Origin: CAYZXK01 sp964482395
GTDB lineage: Bacteria > Planctomycetota > Phycisphaerae > UBA1845 > Fen-1342
Assembly (NCBI GenBank): GCA_964482395.1
Contig: CAYZXK010000088.1
Span: 1 to 14,315, forward strand
Length of the DNA: 14,315 bases
Direction of reading: 5' to 3'
In this document: positions 11,075 through 14,315 of the stretch, one piece after another
Position numbering within the stretch: the first letter of the stretch is position 1
Layout of the letters: each line of letters begins with the position of its first letter
The notes under the pieces: model-generated
The model's input: the letters and a program-made list of their open reading frames with translations, nothing else
Databases searched by the model: none
Told to the model about the DNA's origin: nothing
Program-made: the position numbers and the translations under genes

Positions 11075-13405
11075 GTGGACGCACAGGGCTTCGTGCAGCG
11101 ACTTCAATCGGCGGCCCATTACCGCGGGCAGATCGCCGCCATACGAGTACTACCGGCCCGTCCGGCTCAGTTCAGCGATCCGCGCGCCCCCCTGCCGCCG
11201 GCGCTGGCGGTCATGTTGCGCAGCCAGGGCATCCAGCGACTTTATCGCCACCAGGCCGAGAGCTACGACGTCGTGCGAAGCGGCAATGATGTGGTTGTCG
11301 CGACGGGGACGGCTTCGGGCAAGAGTCTGTGCTATCACCTGCCGGTGCTGGCGAGCTTGGCGGAGGACCCCGAGTGCCGCGCGCTGTACATCTTTCCGGC
11401 CAAGGCCCTGGCCTATGACCAGCTCGGCAGCCTGGAGCGGATGGTCGAGCAGGCGGGGCTGGCCGCGGTGGCCCGGCCAGCCTGTTACGATGGGGATACG
11501 CCGACTCACAAGCGACCGGGCATCCGCCGGTCGGCGACCGTCCTGCTTTCCAACCCGGACATGCTGCACCAGGGCATTCTGCCGTACCACGCCAAGTGGG
11601 CCGCTTTTTTGGCGCGGCTGAAGTACGTCGTACTGGACGAGATTCACACCTACCGGGGGATTTTTGGCAGCCACGTGGCCGGTGTGCTGCGTCGGCTGCA
11701 ACGATTGTGCCGACATTACGGCTCGACCCCCAACTTCATCTGCTGCTCAGCGACTCTGGGGAACCCGCGCGAGCTGGCCGAGCGGCTGACCGCCCGACGC
11801 ATGATTTTCATCGACCAGGACGGCTCGCCGCGCGGGCAGCGCTTCTTCGTCCTGTGGAACCCACCCTGGTTGGAGGAGCAAACGCGGGTCTCCCGCAGAA
11901 GCGGAAACGTTGAAGCCCAGCATCTGATGCAGGCCCTGCTGGAAGAAGGAGCCGGGACAATCACGTTCACCAAGGCCCGGGTGGTCGCGGAGCTGATATA
12001 CAAGTACGTGGCCGAAGCCCTCGGGCGTCGCCGGCCCGACCTGGCCCGCCGCATCCGGCCATACCGGGGCGGTTACCTACCGCTGGAGCGGCGGGAAATC
12101 GAGCAGAAACTCTTCAGCGGCCAGTTGCTGGGAGTGTGCACCACCAATGCGCTGGAACTGGGGATCGACGTCGGGTCGCTGGACGCATCCATCATTGTCG
12201 GCTTTCCGGGGACGTTTTGCAGCCTTTGGCAGCAGGCCGGCCGGGCCGGCCGTCGGCAGGAGCAATCCCTCTCGATCCTGGTTGCCTACGACGATCCGGT
12301 GGATCAGTACCTGATGCGAAACCCCGAGTTCCTCTTTGGTCAGTCGCCCGAACATGCCATCATCGACCCGGACAATCCGCACATCCTGGCCGCACAGCTT
12401 TGCTGTGCCGGTCAGGAGCTGCCGATCTCGGAGGCCGAACTGGCCGAGTTTGGGCCGCGGGCCGTCGAGGTGGCCCGGGTCCTGGCCCAGCAGCCGGGGA
12501 AGTTGCGGCTGACTGGAGAGCGGTACTATTGGGACGGCCGCGAGCTGCCCGCCACCCAGGTCAACCTCCGCACCATCAGCAACGCCACCTTCGCGATTGT
12601 GGACGTCACCGGGGGGCGTAACGAGGTCATCGGCCAAGTGGATTCGATCTCCGCGCCGGAGCTGGTCTATCCGGAAGCGGTGTACCTGCACCAGGGCGAA
12701 AGCTACATTGTGCGGCAGCTCGACCTGCCGGCCCGGGTGGCCCGCGTTGAGCGGCTCGACGCCGACTACTACACCCAGCCGGTTCTGGCCGATCAGTGCC
12801 GGATTATCGGCCAGCGGCTACACGGTGAATGTTTTGGCGGCCGGCGGTTCTTCGGCGACCTGACCGTACGATGGCAGACCGTGGCTTTTCGGAAGTTCAA
12901 GCTGTACACGCAAGAGCTGATCGGCCAAACCGCGCTGGATTTGCCCCCGCAAGAGGTCAACACTACCGGGATGTGGCTTCAGCCGCCGCCAAACGCCCTG
13001 GCCGCGGTGACCGATACCGGCCAGAAGGTCTACGAGGCCCTCAGCGGCATCCGCAACCTGCTGATGGTCGCCCTGCCCCCGCTGGCCATGTGCGATCGCT
13101 ACGACATCGGCGGAATCGTCGACTCTTCGCAGCTCGGAGTCAGCGTCATCATTCTTTACGACCGCTACGAGGGTGGGGTCGGCTACGCCCGCCACGGATA
13201 TGAATGCTGCGAAGAGCTGCTCCAGATGGCGCATGATCTGGCGACCAGTTGCCGATGCGAGGACGGCTGTCCAGGCTGCGTGGCGCCACCCAACCTGCGG
13301 GTGCCCATCCACCACGACCCGGATGTCAGCCGGGGCTATGCGATTCCCAGCAAAGCGGCCACATTAACACTGCTTCGGGCGTGGGTTCCGCCTAAGCGAG
13401 GGTAA
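11075..13405 (+). CDS. mrfA: DEAD/DEAH-box helicase of the MrfA/YprA type with MZB (DUF1998) domain
   Basis: A 776-aa superfamily 2 DNA helicase. Numbering from GTG 11075: a Q-type motif around YRHQ (57-60); Walker A ATGTASGKS with K83; DEIH at 188-191 followed by TYRGIFGSHV; SAT at 225-227; TNALELGID (357-365); and QQAGRAGRR (386-394). The C-terminal domain has C673 in MCDRYD and a CRCEDGCPGC cluster (C726, C728, C732, C735), which matches the cysteine set of the MZB/DUF1998 domain. From memory, B. subtilis YprA/MrfA (3'-5' helicase repairing mitomycin C lesions with the nuclease MrfB) aligns along the whole length, including ~50 residues before YRHQ; that fits the GTG start. A TTG at 11009 would add 22 residues lying over the promoter candidate. 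A good GGAGGGAG-ATG at 11005 is out of frame. No mrfB-like gene is in the window. Confidence 0.92.
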   Translation: MDAQGFVQRLQSAAHYRGQIAAIRVLPARPAQFSDPRAPLPPALAVMLRSQGIQRLYRHQAESYDVVRSGNDVVVATGTASGKSLCYHLPVLASLAEDPECRALYIFPAKALAYDQLGSLERMVEQAGLAAVARPACYDGDTPTHKRPGIRRSATVLLSNPDMLHQGILPYHAKWAAFLARLKYVVLDEIHTYRGIFGSHVAGVLRRLQRLCRHYGSTPNFICCSATLGNPRELAERLTARRMIFIDQDGSPRGQRFFVLWNPPWLEEQTRVSRRSGNVEAQHLMQALLEEGAGTITFTKARVVAELIYKYVAEALGRRRPDLARRIRPYRGGYLPLERREIEQKLFSGQLLGVCTTNALELGIDVGSLDASIIVGFPGTFCSLWQQAGRAGRRQEQSLSILVAYDDPVDQYLMRNPEFLFGQSPEHAIIDPDNPHILAAQLCCAGQELPISEAELAEFGPRAVEVARVLAQQPGKLRLTGERYYWDGRELPATQVNLRTISNATFAIVDVTGGRNEVIGQVDSISAPELVYPEAVYLHQGESYIVRQLDLPARVARVERLDADYYTQPVLADQCRIIGQRLHGECFGGRRFFGDLTVRWQTVAFRKFKLYTQELIGQTALDLPPQEVNTTGMWLQPPPNALAAVTDTGQKVYEALSGIRNLLMVALPPLAMCDRYDIGGIVDSSQLGVSVIILYDRYEGGVGYARHGYECCEELLQMAHDLATSCRCEDGCPGCVAPPNLRVPIHHDPDVSRGYAIPSKAATLTLLRAWVPPKRG

Positions 13406-13720
13406 AAACCCTTTTATCAGGGCCACCCTGTGCGTCTCAAGCGGGAGGCCGGCGCAGCTTGTCTTCGAGTCCCGCTGGTCCAATACCCTTCCGCGGCCGC
13501 CGACAGCTAAGGTGCGCCTGACGGGCCTGCCAATGAGGCGGCGGTGCTGAGTGAACGCGTGAAACGCGCAACCAGGGCTGCCGGGTTGCAGTTGGCCGGC
13601 GACAGGTTGGCCGCTCCCTGTCGGTCGAGGCTCTGAGGCGCCGTCGGGGTCTGGATTCGGCGTCGACAAGCTGACTTGCTTCCGAGGGTCACATGCCGGG
13701 CGTCGCTCGGCAGGGCGAGT
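13406..13720. other. 315-bp convergent spacer with several hairpins
   Basis: No gene is visible. Four perfect inverted repeats can be read: CAGGG/CCCTG (13418-13430, 3-nt loop), AGCGGGA/TCCCGCT (13440-13446 with 13470-13476, 23-nt loop), CGCGT/ACGCG (13556-13568, GAA loop) and CGACAGG/CCTGTCG (13600-13606 with 13617-13623, 10-nt loop). Such stems are expected between convergent genes as transcript ends, but none has a T-tract, so Rho-dependent termination is more likely. Confidence 0.5.
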
Positions 13721-14305
13721 TCAACCCGGTCGATCCTGTTGAGCCTTACGAACGGCTTTTTGCAGCAGCTCGTAGATTTCCTGCGGATGGGCGATATCCC
13801 GCCAGACCAGGGGTTGGCCGGTTTCAGTCGCGGTCCTCATGTGGACCGAGCCCAGCCGCAGCAGGTGTCCGTACCAGGGGTACTGCAAGCCGATCTGGCC
13901 GATCTGGGTCAGTCGGCGTTCGGCCACCGCAACGCTGAGCACGCCCTTGAAACGCATCACCCGCCGGTTGGTGAGCACGTAGAGCCGACTGGCCCACTGG
14001 AGCGTGGCCACTCCCAATCGCACTGCCACCACCCCGGCCAGCAGTTGGAACGGTAGAACGCTCTCCGGCACAGAGCCGGCCTTGATGGCCAGCGCGAGCA
14101 GGACGCCCAGCGCGGCGGCGGCGACAATCACACTCAGGGACGTCAGGGGAATGAACCACAGGGACGGTTTGATCGAAAGCTGGACAATCTCGTCGCCGTC
14201 CAGCAGCTCCAGGCGGGCCGCGGCGCTGGAGGAGGTCGCCGGCGGAGCCTCCGCGGCGGGACTGAGCTCGGGCAACAGCTCCTCGAACTGGCCCGCTCGG
14301 CTCAT
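13721..14305 (-). CDS. Two-TM membrane protein with bacterial PH domain (bPH2/YdbS-like)
   Basis: A 194-aa protein. A polar, Ala/Pro/Ser-rich N-terminus (1-30) leads to LLDGDEIVQLSIKPS (34-48), then two TM segments (~49-74 and ~84-104). A C-terminal ~75-residue PH-like domain follows, with YVLTNRRVMRFKG (109-121), RRLTQIGQIGL (130-140), a YGHLLRLGSVHMRTAT stretch (145-160) and an amphipathic IAHPQEIYELLQKAV helix. This order is that of bacterial bPH2/DUF304 membrane proteins, of unknown function. The stop at 13721 is clear. ATG 14305 is the first start seen, 10 bp from the window edge, with no clear Shine-Dalgarno; a start beyond the edge cannot be excluded. Its upstream neighbour and operon are out of view. 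Confidence 0.78.
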   Translation of the reverse strand: MSRAGQFEELLPELSPAAEAPPATSSSAAARLELLDGDEIVQLSIKPSLWFIPLTSLSVIVAAAALGVLLALAIKAGSVPESVLPFQLLAGVVAVRLGVATLQWASRLYVLTNRRVMRFKGVLSVAVAERRLTQIGQIGLQYPWYGHLLRLGSVHMRTATETGQPLVWRDIAHPQEIYELLQKAVRKAQQDRPG

Positions 14306-14315
14306 GGCACCAATC

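Noticed and set aside
10542..11084. 180-aa minus-strand ORF in the long spacer
   Set aside because: Arg/Pro/Gly-rich low-complexity translation without motifs or a Shine-Dalgarno; it also runs into the helicase start region.
13440..13482. tRNA-like 3' end: a TTCGAGTCC string followed by CCCGC and ...CCA-like bases, with 7-bp AGCGGGA/TCCCGCT arms
   Set aside because: The 5 bases before the TTCGAGT loop do not pair with those after it, no anticodon or D arm can be drawn, and the arms enclose only 23 nt.

Overview
The window is G+C-rich, densely coded bacterial DNA with no mobile element, CRISPR array, rRNA or recognisable tRNA. The best taxonomic hint is the type IV prepilin-like protein at 9592-10491. 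Its leader (FTLIELLVVVAIIALLISILLPSL-type) and its Trp/Tyr/Gly-rich body are typical of the large prepilin-like families of Planctomycetota, Phycisphaerae-like lineages in particular. The GT4 + GH57 pair, a stand-alone RsbU-type phosphatase and a solitary EIIA domain fit that assignment, but it remains an inference.

Layout, left to right. Positions 1-424 are a leader with a candidate promoter and a doubtful small ORF. Positions 425-2948 are a tight two-gene unit on the + strand: a GT4/GT5-like glycosyltransferase and a GH57 glycoside hydrolase with both catalytic acids, most likely an alpha-glucan (glycogen-like) module. Positions 3080-4768 (+) encode a polytopic GT-C (ArnT/PMT-like) transferase. 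Its 3' end overlaps by 31 bp the 3' end of a convergent radical SAM/SPASM-like gene (4738-5796, -). Upstream of that gene on the same strand lie a complete PP2C/SpoIIE-type phosphatase (5939-6847) and a PtsN-like EIIA domain (6963-7439). Together they form a three-gene minus-strand signalling/maturation cluster.

A 338-bp divergent spacer (7440-7777) separates this cluster from a class V aminotransferase (7778-8920, +). Next, on the minus strand, come a small membrane-anchored zinc-ribbon protein (9050-9478) and the prepilin-like protein (9592-10491), with two hairpins between them, one a 17-bp stem. A 583-bp spacer (10492-11074) with several stem-loops precedes an MrfA/YprA-type DEAD/DEAH helicase carrying the C-terminal Cys cluster (11075-13405, +). 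The window closes with a hairpin-rich convergent spacer and a minus-strand two-TM bacterial PH-domain protein (13721-14305).

Functionally the window reads as chromosomal core/accessory housekeeping: storage or surface glycan metabolism, envelope glycosylation, phospho-signalling, amino-acid metabolism, a secreted/pseudopilin layer and DNA repair. I do not see a clear-cut new defence or mobile system. The least explained items are: (a) the run of three stem-loops followed by T6 on the minus strand upstream of the prepilin gene (10663-10765), a candidate structured leader RNA; (b) the 17-bp-stem hairpin just ahead of the zinc-ribbon gene; and (c) the EIIA-phosphatase-radical SAM cluster, whose radical SAM gene may be leaderless.
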